DNA of 64,000 nucleotides from Echria macrotheca. Taxonomy: Eukaryota > Ascomycota > Sordariomycetes > Sordariales > Schizotheciaceae. Position 1 is the first letter of the stretch; the number at the start of each line of letters is the position of its first letter. The notes beneath the pieces were generated by a model that was given only the letters and a program-made list of their open reading frames with translations, ran no database searches and was not told the origin of the DNA. The stretch is from assembly GCA_030411725.1 (NCBI GenBank), contig MU839828.1, positions 2,046,001-2,110,000 of the forward strand, written 5' to 3'. The translations under genes and the position numbers were made by a program. This document shows positions 53,799 through 64,000 of the stretch, piece by piece.

Positions 53799-56700
53799 CT
53801 AAGTCGCCGAACCATGCTCCTCCGGGTCGTCGAGCAACATTCCGTCGAAACCGCCGACGCCGCAGTCGCAACCATACTTCGCTTTGAATTCGTCCACCTG
53901 CATTCGCTCAAGAATACGGACCGCGTCCTTGGCCATGCCGAGCTTTGCATACCGAGTGCTGACTGCCGTGGCATATGTCAGCATCTTTCCGTGGACCCAG
54001 GTTCCGCAGACAATCTGCTGCAATCTGCTCTTGCCAGCTGCACCGGCCAATAAGCCCACGGCGTCATTTCCGTCGGACCAGACGCCAGAATCTTTGACGA
54101 GAATTCGCCAATCCTGGCAGCGGAACTTCTTCTGCATCAGGTTGGTCAAAAAGGTGACCGGATGCTTGTTCGCAAACGCGTCGTAGAGCTTGATGTCAAC
54201 AAACCACGGCAGGACGTGCGTGTCGAAGAATTCCTGCACTGTGCCGTAGTTGTACTGGCTGTCAACGAAAATTGCGCCGATATACGCCTCCACCACATCA
54301 GGCAGGGACTTGGGAGGTCGGCCGCAGTCAATCCAAAAGTTGCGCTTGAAATCCGCCTCGCTGCCCCCCGCTTGCACGGCCTGCTCCTTTGCTGTTCGAA
54401 GCGCTTCGTCCATCTCGAGGACGTAATCAGAAATCTCTTTCTGAACTGCCGCAGAGCTGGCGAGAATGGCGCGGTGAAATCCAAGCCAATAGCCGAGGCA
54501 TCCTAGGAATTGGTTCGAGACCATGGCCATCTTGTGCTCCGTGAGCCACTGAGGATCCGCGCCCGGAAAGCGGTGAAAGAGATAGTCAATGCATGCCATA
54601 TCGAAGAGAGAGTCGCCCAGAAATTCAAGGCGTTGGTAGCTTGGGAGACCCTCGTAGCTAGAAGGATATGTCGGATGCTGAAAAGCCGAACGGAGAAGCT
54701 GCGGACAGGTGAATCTGTATCCCATTCGCTTGTGGAAGCGGTCGACCATATCCCGCTGGACGACTGTGGGAGTCGCGGTTTGCCATTCCGGTTTCTTGTA
54801 TGCGGCATAATACTCGGCGTACGTCTTCATAGCGTGCTTCTTGTCCTTGACCATGGCTGTCACAGCTTGGACAGCCAGATCAAAACTACCCTCGGCCCGT
54901 GCGGTCAAGTATGCAGCACCAATGATGGCTTCACAGACATCAGCGATAGACTTGTTAGCCAGCACATGACTCCGTTTGCCGGTATCGACGCGTTTGCCTC
55001 TGGTGAGCTTGAGGCCCTCGGGATACCATGTGCGGCGGTTGAAGGCCATAGATCTGACAAACTCCTCCAGCTTCACTTCGAGAGCATTGTTGAGGAGGTT
55101 TTGGTTGCAGAGAAGAAGCATCCGCTCTACATGGTATTCGAACTCGCTCTTGCCGGGCAGCAGTGTGAAAATGGAAATCGTGGTGGCCATTTTGAGGAAG
55201 CAATCTCCGAGAAACTCTAGTCGTTCGTAATTTTTACCCATGCCGCCTTGGATGTTGCTTTTCTCGATGTCATGTTCCTCCGAGACGTCCCTGTCTTTGG
55301 TGAAAGCCTCGAGAGCCAGATCGGGCCGGATCCGTTCGAGGCCTAGAAGAGCGCAGGCGTCCAAGGCGATGAGATTCGAGTCTAGACGATGAATGATGGC
55401 CGGGAAATTGTAAGCCATAGCGATGACACCAACAGGTAACTAAAATCCTGTTAGTATCGTTGCTTATCGGCGGAAATCAAACTTACTGCTGATATTCTCA
55501 TAGGCTCGAGAATCAGGAAGCATTTCTTGGGCTCCAGGTCTTCGTCTGTGACGTTCTCATCAAGGAGGTTACGCCGAATGGACAGCAATTCAGCTTCTGC
55601 AACCGGCTGGTCGTACCGGAATGTCATTTTTTCGCGGGAGCGGCTCCATAGACTAATACTGTAGTTATAGATGTCCTTTGTGCTGCATGTTTTCCACGGC
55701 CGATGGCGGGGAGCAATTATACCATCCGGTACCAGATCCGCCGGCTTCAGATCACGACGAAGGCCAAGCAGATAGAACTTACGAGCGCCGTCATAGGGAT
55801 CAATGACGAACTTGTCTGTGAAGAACTCCTCCGAGGCGTCAAACTTGTACTGGATCTTCTCGTTTGCGTCCACAAAGCGGAGCACATCCCAGCTCACCAA
55901 GTCCAGCGCATTGTGAAAGCCGAAGTTGAAACCATGAGGCTTATTAACCGGGGCGAGGAAGTATGGAAGCTCGGAGGATGATGCCTCGTATTGCTTGCTG
56001 AATACGTCCTCAAAAATCCGGAGCGTGAAACGGGCCAGAAGATGAGCGCTATCTTCGTCCACCGGAACAGACCCGAGAAGAGGTACGTAGCGTACCACAG
56101 AGGACCGCCCCTCTCCAAAGAAGAGTGGGAACGGGGCCCCTTGAGGCATCGGGCGTCTTGTTAGTAACATAAGCGGTGACGAAGGGCGGCCAAGCATTTC
56201 GGGCTTCGTAAGGGTCAGGACCGTAGCATAGAGCTCCGTCGGCTGCCCAAGGACAGACCAGATTTCCGGATTAATACGCATGTTGTACTCGGCTTTCTTA
56301 CGAGCACCAATTGCAAGGCGAGAATTCCGCATAGCTGGAAGTTGCTTGGTGAAGATGGGTCCGAGGTAGTTATCCAGGTACTTCCCCTTGATGAGCTGGA
56401 GGCACATCTCGAATGCTGCTGAACATTTGGCAACCGCTTTGCTTGGGTGCACCTGGCCGATGGCGGATGTTATGGGCGACACAGTCGGTAGAATCACCTC
56501 GCTCTGGTAGCCACCATCCACGGCGTTGATAACGTACTCTGGAAGGAGAACAGTCTCAGGGGGGTGAGGCAAGGACGCGACGAATGAGGCAAGGCAGACC
56601 AGACTACGCCGATAGGTGAGCTTTGCTCCAGTCTGTGGTACTGTGTACTGCTTCTGTCCCTTGTCTCTGCGCAGGAAGTAATCCATGTCGTAGTCGTTGC

Positions 56701-58686
56701 CACTCAACTTTCGGTCCTCGGGCATCGCCTGGCAGAACTTGCGTAGCGCATCCTCGTGTGTGCGGATCTCAGCGACTTTTTGTTGGTGAAGCATGTTGTA
56801 CTTTTCGATCATGTGAATATACTCTGAGCCGCTCTGGCGAGCACGTCCCCTGGACTGAATGTACTGGATTAGGGTGTGGTATAAGTCGAACCTGACGATA
56901 ACGTTGCAGTCCGGGATGTCAAGGCCCTCCTCGGCGACGGTAGTTGCAAAGAGACAGTTCAGTTCTCCGCGACGAAATTTGAGAATCGTCACAACCTGGT
57001 CGCGAAAGCTGATTTTGGGGCTCTCGAGGTTCGAGCTGCCGCCGCCCATCTGCGTGGCCTGTTAGCTGGCATTCACCAACATGGATCCACGGACTTACCA
57101 ATACGCCAAATCGCACTCCTGGGATTGTCATTCCATCTTGCTGGAATAAATCGCCCAACATCATCGCCGTGTTTCTCTGCTCGACGAACACGATGCACTT
57201 GCGATTCGGGCCGTCATCCTTGAACTGGTCCCTAAGAACCTCGACCAGCTTCATAACCTTGGATGAGAAGAGGCTGGAATCCATGACTGCGGGAGAGAAG
57301 CCGTGAGATTTGACCATTTCACGGGCTTCTCGTAGCTCCTTCAGATAGCGATCCGGCTCCTCCGCATCCTGCCTCGCATTTCTGACCGTCTTGGCCTCGA
57401 GCGCAGTCATCTCCTCTTGCTCGAAGTGGAGCTGCCAGAACCGGTCAACACACCACGGGCCGAGTTCAAGAGATGCAGTGGTTGCGAAGGCGCACGGCTT
57501 TCGGAATAGCTTGTGGCCGCCGATCAGAATCCTGAGAGATTTGTCCAGTTCTGTCATGCACGCTACCCTCCGGTCGTATTCGAGCACTGTCTCCTTCTTT
57601 GGCTTGCAGACTGTCTGCTGGAGGACAGTGGGATCTGCGACCGTGGCGATCCGGCTGTGCAGGAGACCCTCGAGCTCGGCCGCTGCTCTCTCCGGAGGTA
57701 CTTTTGCGTCAACCGGAGAAGCTGTCATGCCTAGAATTCGTGGTCTCTTCTCGACATCCTTGAAATCAGTGTAGAAATCTTTGATGATGCGGGCATATGG
57801 ATGGTTCTTCTTGGTGTGATGTGCCTCGTCAAAAACGAGAAGGTTGATCTGGTCCATTCTGATCCATGAGTGATGGAGACAGCCGTAGAGTATCTCGGCT
57901 GTACAGACTACAGCCATGTTTTCGCTGAACGTCTTGGCCCAGAAGTCCTTTGACTCTACCCCGTCGACCATCTCGCCACAAAGCTTCTCGACGGGGTAAT
58001 CGAGATTGCACGACAGAACAGCGTGCTGCTGGAAAACGAGGGCAACCTTGTCGACGAGAAAAAAAGCAATACGCTTCGGTCTCCCCTTGGCACGGTCTTC
58101 CAGTTCCTTTTCGATGATCCAGCGGAGGAGAAGGGCGGCAATCAATGTCTTTCCGGAGCCTACATAAAGGAGTTAGTTATGTCCTCAGTGCTATCGGGTT
58201 TTCACTGAGACGCGTACCGGTATCGAGGACCGCAATCGTATTATGAACCTTGGCCCTCTCAAACAGCTCGAGCTGGTAGTCGCGGGGGCTAGTAATGATC
58301 TTTCGGTTTTCAAAGTTGCGGACAAGGGCTTGGGCAGAATATTTGTCGTTGACCAGCGGTATCTTGGCCCGCTTGGACAGCGAGTTCTGATTTTGCTCAA
58401 TCCACAGATCAAATGCCGACAGGTCGGCGCGGCGCTTCTGCGATACCTGGGCGGGCTGGCGGGCGGGATTCAACAGCCATCGCTTCACATCCTCGTTGTC
58501 GCTTTCCTTGTCGGATCCTATCAGCTCATCTGTGTCATCTTGAGCATCCACCGGAGCACCAGGAGATGAGTTGTTTGAAGTTTTCGAGGAATTCGGGCTG
58601 TCGGTAGGAGAGACACTCAGCGAAGACGAGTCGCCGACTTCTTGCAGAGCCCGTGGTGATGCTCGCCGAGGCGGGGATTCGGCCAT
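53799..58686 (-). CDS. DCL1: Dicer-like protein 1
   Basis: RNase III helicase that cuts dsRNA into small RNAs for quelling and meiotic silencing. Exons in transcription order: 58686-58218, 58159-57099, 57058-55487 and 55439-53799, giving 1,580 aa, close to Neurospora DCL-1. The order is: disordered N-terminus; helicase with TGSGKT across the first junction and DEAH (267-270); helicase C (QSRGRAR); dimerisation domain; then two RNase III domains. These have ERLEFLGD (1106-1113) with DVCEAIIG, and QRLEFLGD (1303-1310) with DVVEAYIG, so both acidic active sites look intact. No PAZ motif recognised, as usual in fungi. FDEAHHTKKNHPYARIIKDFY and the Cys-rich end YGCDC favour DCL1 over DCL2. Confidence 0.94.
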
Positions 58687-59214
58687 CGTTGGGTAGCTCG
58701 AGGATACCTAACCAACGACTAATAGATACCCTGTTTTGGGCCAAAAGAGAATGGGGGATGCCTCAGCTCCAGCAAAAGGAGTCTTTGGCGGAAGGTCAAT
58801 GAAGAGGAAATGCGTGTTGAGGAGAGATGATGAAGGAAGGTGTAGGTGAAAGGAGGGAGGAAGGCAGGTAGGTGTTGAGGAAGCAAGCACGATCTGCCAA
58901 TACCCGTGCGGGGCGCACCTCGATTCAAAGAAGTGAAGTGATTGGAAGAATATCTCATGTGTTCAAACTGGGGCGAAGATGGGATGAAAAGAGGTTGTTC
59001 TTGTGTTGATCCACTACTTATTGTGCTTGTCAACTTCATACAGGCTCTAGGTATTATACGTTGTGCGAGGCAGGTGATGTTTGTGAACACCAGATGGCAG
59101 AACATTTGGCTTTGGGATACAAACTCCAAACTGCCTGCATATTGTCAGGGACGGAACGAAGATGAGAGGCTTTGGATGATCGGGTTACTACCTAGAACAC
59201 TGAAGTGTCTTTCC
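58687..59214. other. DCL1 promoter side
   Basis: Upstream of DCL1 and downstream of PDX3. No gene supported. Confidence 0.4.
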
Positions 59215-60003
59215 TCACGGGCTCAATCTCTCCAAGGACCACTTGTCATCCGCTCCCTCGCTTCGTACTCTTTCATACACAAACCGATCATGTAGCCGGT
59301 TCTGTCTGCCCTGCCAAAACTCGACGCGCTCCGGCACAATTCGGAGCCCACCCCAGAATTCGGGCACTGGTATTTTTTCCACGCCCTCAAAGCGCTTTTC
59401 CGCCTCATCTACCCACCCTTCAAGCTGCTTCCTCCCGTCATCTCCGTCACCCTCGGCTTGCAGCACCTGGCTTTGCCGACTGGCCCAGGCGCCGACACGG
59501 CTCCCTCGGACTCTGGTATCGTAGTAAAGCTGGCTCTCCTCCCGGCTCAGCCTCTCGGCGCGGCCCTCCACCCGGACTTGCCTCTCGAGCGGCTCCCACC
59601 AGAAGACCAAGCTAGCCCAGGGGTTGCCCGTGCTCCCCTGGCCATCCCCGAACAAGTCCCGTGCCTTCCCACTCGTGCCGAAGTTGCTGTAGATGACGAA
59701 GCCCTTGGGGTCGAGCTCCTTCATATACACCATGCGCGCAGATACGCGGCCTGAAGGCAGCTGCGCCGTAGCCAATGTACATGTTTCCGGGTGGGCCACC
59801 CCGACGCCGGGCGCCGAGGCAGCCGTGAACCAAGCATGGAATTGGTTGATGGGGCTCTCCTGATCGAGGTCACTGCGACGGAGGCCACCGTGCTGTTCGG
59901 CCTTGAGGAACTGACCGGCATGGGCAAGGCCAGCGACGGGAGCTGGCGACGGAGTCGAAGGGGTGCCGGTTGGGGCGACTTGATTGTTAGATTTGGCTGC
60001 CAT
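59215..60003 (-). CDS. PDX3: Pyridoxamine 5'-phosphate oxidase
   Basis: FMN enzyme that makes pyridoxal 5'-phosphate from the pyridoxine or pyridoxamine phosphates. Intron-less, 262 aa. Family features are ATAQLPSGRVSARMVYMKELD (FMN-binding strand), FVIYSNFGTSGKARDL, WWEPLERQVRVEGRAERLS and the C-terminal block EFWGGLRIVPERVEFWQGRQNRLHDR. The chosen start is the ATG giving MAAKSNNQ; the frame is open a little further but only through a TTG. The N-terminus is Thr/Pro/Ala-rich. Confidence 0.93.
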   Translation of the reverse strand: MAAKSNNQVAPTGTPSTPSPAPVAGLAHAGQFLKAEQHGGLRRSDLDQESPINQFHAWFTAASAPGVGVAHPETCTLATAQLPSGRVSARMVYMKELDPKGFVIYSNFGTSGKARDLFGDGQGSTGNPWASLVFWWEPLERQVRVEGRAERLSREESQLYYDTRVRGSRVGAWASRQSQVLQAEGDGDDGRKQLEGWVDEAEKRFEGVEKIPVPEFWGGLRIVPERVEFWQGRQNRLHDRFVYERVRSEGADDKWSLERLSP

Positions 60004-60546
60004 CACGGTAGGGGTATTGTGACGAGCATGCAACTTTGTGTGGGGCTATGGGATACAGATGAGGTGCATTTACAGGAGTTGGATGAGCCATGTCCATGTC
60101 ATGGTGACTTACAGATGAGCTTGGCCCCGTCTTGAGCGGGATGCAACGCCATTCTCGGGATGGTGCGATTCAACCTGGTAGCCGACGACACAGACAAGAA
60201 GAGACGATGTGTTACTCTCATGGAGCAGACTCTGGGATTGGGCGCAATGGAATTGGTGTCGGGACGTCACCCTCTTATTATGGTGGATGCCAACGGGGGA
60301 CAAGGATTGCACTTGAATACCTCAGGTAACCTGACTTCGGCCTCTCCAGAAAGCCATTGCACAACAACAGCGTGCCGTCAGAGCCCCACTACCTGCAGCG
60401 GCCAATCAGACGAAACTATCCGCACAAAAAGGGCGCTCGCAGCGGCAGTCACCTCACCCTTGCAGCAGCACCCAAGACTTCCATCGCCATACGGTATCCT
60501 ATGGAAACATCGGCATATCGGGTGCCCCGTACTGTTGTACATTTCT
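60004..60546. other. Intergenic, PDX3/PPH3
   Basis: PDX3 promoter side and PPH3 3' flank. No gene supported. Confidence 0.4.
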
Positions 60547-62067
60547 TTACAAAAAGTAGTCGGCCACTGGCTTTTTCGCCGGCATCCCCCTCGAGTCCTG
60601 GGGTGCGGCCTGGAACACGCGGTAGCGTCGAGCGGGACCACTCATGACTGCTCCACGGCTGCTCTCCGTGAGCACGCCCCGCGACCCTCCCCCGCCCCCG
60701 GATCCCACTCCACCATCGCTGCGGCCCACCTCGCCGTTGCTGCGCGCAAAGACGCCGAGCCCCGACTCGTCCTCGGACAGCTCCAGAAGCGCCGCCACAT
60801 TCCCGCAGCGGTAGCAGTAGTTCGGCGCCGACCACACCGTCACAATGTTAGCATCGAACATCTCTTTGAATCCCTCCATGACCAGCTGGTGAGCGCGCGC
60901 AATCAGGCTGAGGTCGTTCTTGTGGTTGAAGACCTTGACGATATCCGCGCCAAATAGGAAGCCTGCCCCGCGGGGCGACAGCCCCCATCCGTCAATCTCG
61001 TCTGGATCTGACCAGAGAAGGTCGCACATGGCACCCTCGTGTGGGACTTCTTGTTTGCGGTCGAGCAGCCGGATCTTATCCACCACGTCGATCAGAGGGC
61101 TGAGTCCACCATGCACACACAGCACGGCGCCCGCGGGGTTGCCTATAGAGCCGCCGCTGGATCCAGATGCCCCCGAGCCTGGTGGCCCGGTATTGGTTGG
61201 CGCTCCCGCCCCTGGTGCGACCCCGTTGGTGGTGGCCGCGCCGCTGGGACTCCTTCCGTGCACCCTAGAGCGCGCTTGCCGGGAGAATTGAGTCATGATC
61301 TGGCCGTCGGCATTGCAAACTTGTATCTCGACATCGGAATCTTCATCTATGGTTGGTGCCTCAGAAGATGTGTCCGGGTTCGGGGAGAGCGTGTTGGAAG
61401 CGCCGAGCACAATGGCGCCTAGGGCGAGATAGTCGAACACATCGCAACAATAGCGCCATACGTTTGCGCTCCCATACTTGCGCAAGCATTCGTCGTAGAA
61501 GCCATATACTGTTGTGATTTGCCTGGACTCGTGGTTCCCCCGAATCAGAGTCATGCGATCCGGATATCGTACTTTGAGACATAAGAGGAGGAGAAACGAC
61601 TCGAGCGAGTAGAACCCGCGATCGACAAAGTCGCCTGTGCACAACTGTGTTAGTGGCTCATGCTGCCGGCCGATGTGGCACGTGAAAAGCAGAAAACGAG
61701 GCAATCCTACCCATAAAGAGATAATTCGTATCTGGGACGTCGCCGCCAACACGAAACAGCTCCATGAGATCATGAAACTGGCCGTGGATATCGCCGCATA
61801 TCTGCCCACGTACATTAGAGAGAGCGCAGCGTAGGTGCTGGCACAGAGCGACGACGGACCGTTACCGGCGCATTCACCGTCACCACATTCCCCTCCTCGA
61901 TCAGGAGCTCTCTAGCCTTGTGGCATAGTTCGCGGACCTCGGCCTCGGGTATTGGCCTGCAAGCTCGAAGCTGTGCGATAGCTCTGCGGCCCGAGTTAGG
62001 ATCCTGGTTGGGAGTGCGCCGAGTCCTCAAGAGGGCGGGTCGGCACGCACCTATCTAGGTCGCCCAT
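60547..62067 (-). CDS. PPH3: PP4 catalytic subunit with two lineage insertions
   Basis: Serine/threonine phosphatase of the PP2A-like group, acting in DNA-damage recovery and chromatin. Exons in transcription order: 62067-62051, 61983-61860, 61801-61711 and 61634-60547, giving 439 aa, about 130 more than the usual 305-310. The metal-site motifs GDIHG (50-54), GDFVDRG (78-84), RGNHE (109-113) and VHGG are intact, and the end PAKKPVADYFL is the PP4 signature. A 91-residue insertion (about 156-246) sits just before AVLCVHGG. A second Gly/Ser-rich insertion (about 366-413) lies between LLELSED and YRVFQAAPQ. Both are in frame with no obvious intron signals. Confidence 0.92.
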
Positions 62068-62699
62068 TTCCAGGTTCAGTGGCGGGCGTCGAGACGCGGG
62101 CTGCGCTGCGACAGCGGGCGACTTGGGAGTAAGATGCCGTCTACCTTCAGAATATAGAGAAACCGATGATTCCGTGCGCGGAGCCAAAGAAGAGCCGGGT
62201 GTCGACGGTCGCAAACAGAAACTTTGTGGTGGAAGGAAAAGGGATGGCGATGTTTGGTTTTGCTTTGCGGTGCGGGCGGCATGGATTCCCAGCGGCTTGG
62301 ATCTTGGGGTGTCGCGCGACGGCCGCCACTTGGTCCGTGCGTACATGGGCCTGGCGCGTTGGCGCGCTGGCGGGATGCGATAAGGAAGTTTATCAGAGCT
62401 TCTGGCGTGACCCAGACCCACGCGCAGGCCGTCTGGAGAATTTCCAAGCTCAACGACACACTATCCACCCAACATCATAGCCGGGCCTCCCTGGAGCAGA
62501 GACGAGGCCAGAACTGGTCGCATCATGGTCTGGAGATTGCTCCGATAAGCATTGGTATTTCTCGAGGACCCAATGGCTCACGGTTCGACGCTGGATGCTA
62601 ATTGGCGCAGCGCTTTCTCGTCGTCCTTTCTCCCCAACATCCCAGCATCATTGGACCCGCTACGTCATGCCGCCTCCTCATCTTCACCCGAGGTCGAGG
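62068..62699. other. Divergent promoter region, PPH3/small protein
   Basis: Upstream DNA of two divergent genes. Overlapping open frames look incidental. Confidence 0.4.
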
Positions 62700-63035
62700 A
62701 TGACTTCGTCGCTATTTGCGACAACGCTCATCGCCAGCTTTTTTGTCGTCGCTCTGCCGCATGTGCTGCCCTGTCCAGCGCCAAGAGCAGTCTACGCCGA
62801 TGGCGAGATGCCCGATGGAACGAAGCGGAGGAGGCGGAGGCGGCCGGAAAACCCAGAACCATCAGATGGCATCGTCGAGTTCAATTCCACCAGCGAGAGC
62901 GATGCTGAGAATATGGCACAAGCCGGCCAGTCGAAACGGGAATGTCCAGTGCCAAAGCCAACCGGGAGGATAGGCGAGCTTCTCGGCTTCACAAAGAGCC
63001 CGGGCACCGATTCTCAGTCCCGGCCGGAGAGGTGA
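62700..63035 (+). CDS. Small hydrophobic-N-terminus protein, fungal hypothetical
   Basis: 111-aa frame beginning MTSSLFATTLIASFFVVALPH. A hydrophobic helix is followed by VLPCPAPR, an Arg cluster (KRRRRRRP), a variable acidic part and the block KRECPVPKPTGRIGELLGF. The strong helix followed by positive charges suggests a signal-anchor or mitochondrial inner-membrane protein. I have an impression of similar small proteins in other Sordariomycetes but cannot name a family. The open frame extends upstream to an ATG at 62595, which would add 35 residues. Confidence 0.5.
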   Translation: MTSSLFATTLIASFFVVALPHVLPCPAPRAVYADGEMPDGTKRRRRRRPENPEPSDGIVEFNSTSESDAENMAQAGQSKRECPVPKPTGRIGELLGFTKSPGTDSQSRPER

Positions 63036-64000
63036 CAAATACCTAGCTGTGGGAGAAACGATGCGGCGGGCTGTACAACACGGAAAGGGGAGATCTGTCG
63101 GTGACATAGTATTACGATTCGGCAGCAAGCCAGAGGCGGCTGTCCATGGCGCTGCATTCCCGTCGGGAAGCGGATAGCATGGGGAGACTTCCAATAACAG
63201 GCAAGTTTTGGCGGCATCTGGATGGCTCGAAGCCGACCGCACTCTGGGTGCAGCGTGCAAGTGGAAAAAAAATTGTACCTACCGGGCATACCTAGCCGGC
63301 TGCAGTCAGCTGGATTGCAGAGGTCAAGAAACATACGCATCATTATCGGCCCTTTCCACACCGTGAAAAGAAGAACTTCCAGCTGATCAGTAGGATTCGA
63401 GAACTTTCAATTTATCCGGAGCACCAAGACTGCTGCTGTTGTGCCGTCGCTCAAAAAATAGGGGCATTGCGTGTCACTGCCGGCGTGTCGTCGATCGTGT
63501 GTTAGAAAATGGCGACAGCCGCAAGTCAAGGTGTTATGCTCTTGTTAACTGCTTACCAGGCATTCACTGCTAGTCCGGAACAGCCTGTTACGTCTTTCGA
63601 ACCGTGCCTATCAACTGTCCAACATACGTGCATGACCGCAGGCTGTCTTGGCAAGGTGAAACGGATCCAGGGGGGGTAAACCACACACCACCAACCATCC
63701 CGAAGTCATCCCGTCAAGCTATCGCCAGCGATCAGTGATTGCTTGATTGAGCACCAGCCGCGCCTCCGGCTGCATGGCGCGTTGATCGGCGCATGGCCAA
63801 AGGCAGCCTTGCTTCTCTCACTGCCATCTCGCCACTCTTGACTGGATCGCCTGCCTGATCTACTGGTCCCAATGGGGTGTTTCAGTGATGAGTCTTGTAT
63901 CGTCCCCAGAGGATCTCGTGCAGGAGTGGGAAGGCGAATCGTCAATCCATCCCGCCGCAACTGCCGACAGCCGTCGATTCTAGAAGTGTATAACAACCGG
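63036..64000. other. Right flank, no gene recognised
   Basis: No convincing coding sequence or RNA gene on either strand up to the end of the window. Confidence 0.45.

Noticed and set aside
59205..59615. 136-codon plus-strand frame
   Set aside because: Antisense to the well-supported pyridoxamine-phosphate oxidase.

Overview
This is a piece of a filamentous ascomycete (Pezizomycotina) nuclear genome, most likely a Sordariomycete and plausibly Sordariales/Chaetomiaceae. The reasons are GC-rich coding DNA, introns of about 50-110 nt with GT..CTAAC..AG signals, the gene set (fungal Dicer-like protein, DASH subunit, KapC-type bZIP, Erg25 and others), and one AT-rich block that looks mutated by repeat-induced point mutation (RIP). 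The order assignment is inference.

Layout. 1-1.12 kb: no gene seen. 1.12-4.30 kb: a RIP-degraded DNA transposon with two nearly perfect 90-bp terminal inverted repeats and TA target duplications; one long frame still reads as a pogo/Fot1-like DDE transposase. 5.9-15.5 kb: profilin, Got1, Ies6, Dad4, Arp5 and a KapC-like bZIP regulator. Ies6 and Arp5, physical partners in the INO80 remodeller, are separated only by tiny DAD4. 15.5-20.5 kb: a 5-kb gap with no convincing gene. 20.5-35.4 kb: pterin-4a-carbinolamine dehydratase, Erg25, Nca2, a Sec4-type Rab GTPase and the 1,967-aa tandem helicase Slh1. 35.8 kb: tRNA-Arg(UCG). 36.3-45.8 kb: a G-patch protein, an SDR oxidoreductase with a Lys-rich tail, the R-SNARE Nyv1, mitochondrial helicase Suv3, a UCH deubiquitinase and a disordered hypothetical. 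45.8-49.6 kb: a second gap. 49.6-64 kb: a 798-aa disordered hypothetical, Dicer-like 1, pyridoxamine-phosphate oxidase, a PP4 catalytic subunit with two large insertions and a small hydrophobic protein. Almost everything is housekeeping; I see no biosynthetic cluster, CRISPR, virus or phage-like system.

Themes. Membrane traffic recurs (Got1, Sec4, Nyv1), as do RNA quality control and silencing (Slh1, Suv3, Dcl1) and chromatin (Arp5, Ies6). The most striking structural pattern is the number of genes that begin with a minute coding exon (3, 13, 17, 17, 17, 22, 30 and 38 nt). These are easy to miss, and I rebuilt them by hand from splice signals and known protein N-termini. All exon coordinates are my manual models, made without transcripts. 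The best candidates for a second look are the RIP'd transposon with spared termini, the ATG-only exon of DAD4, the GC-AG intron of ARP5, the PP4 insertions and the ARP5/IES6 neighbourhood.
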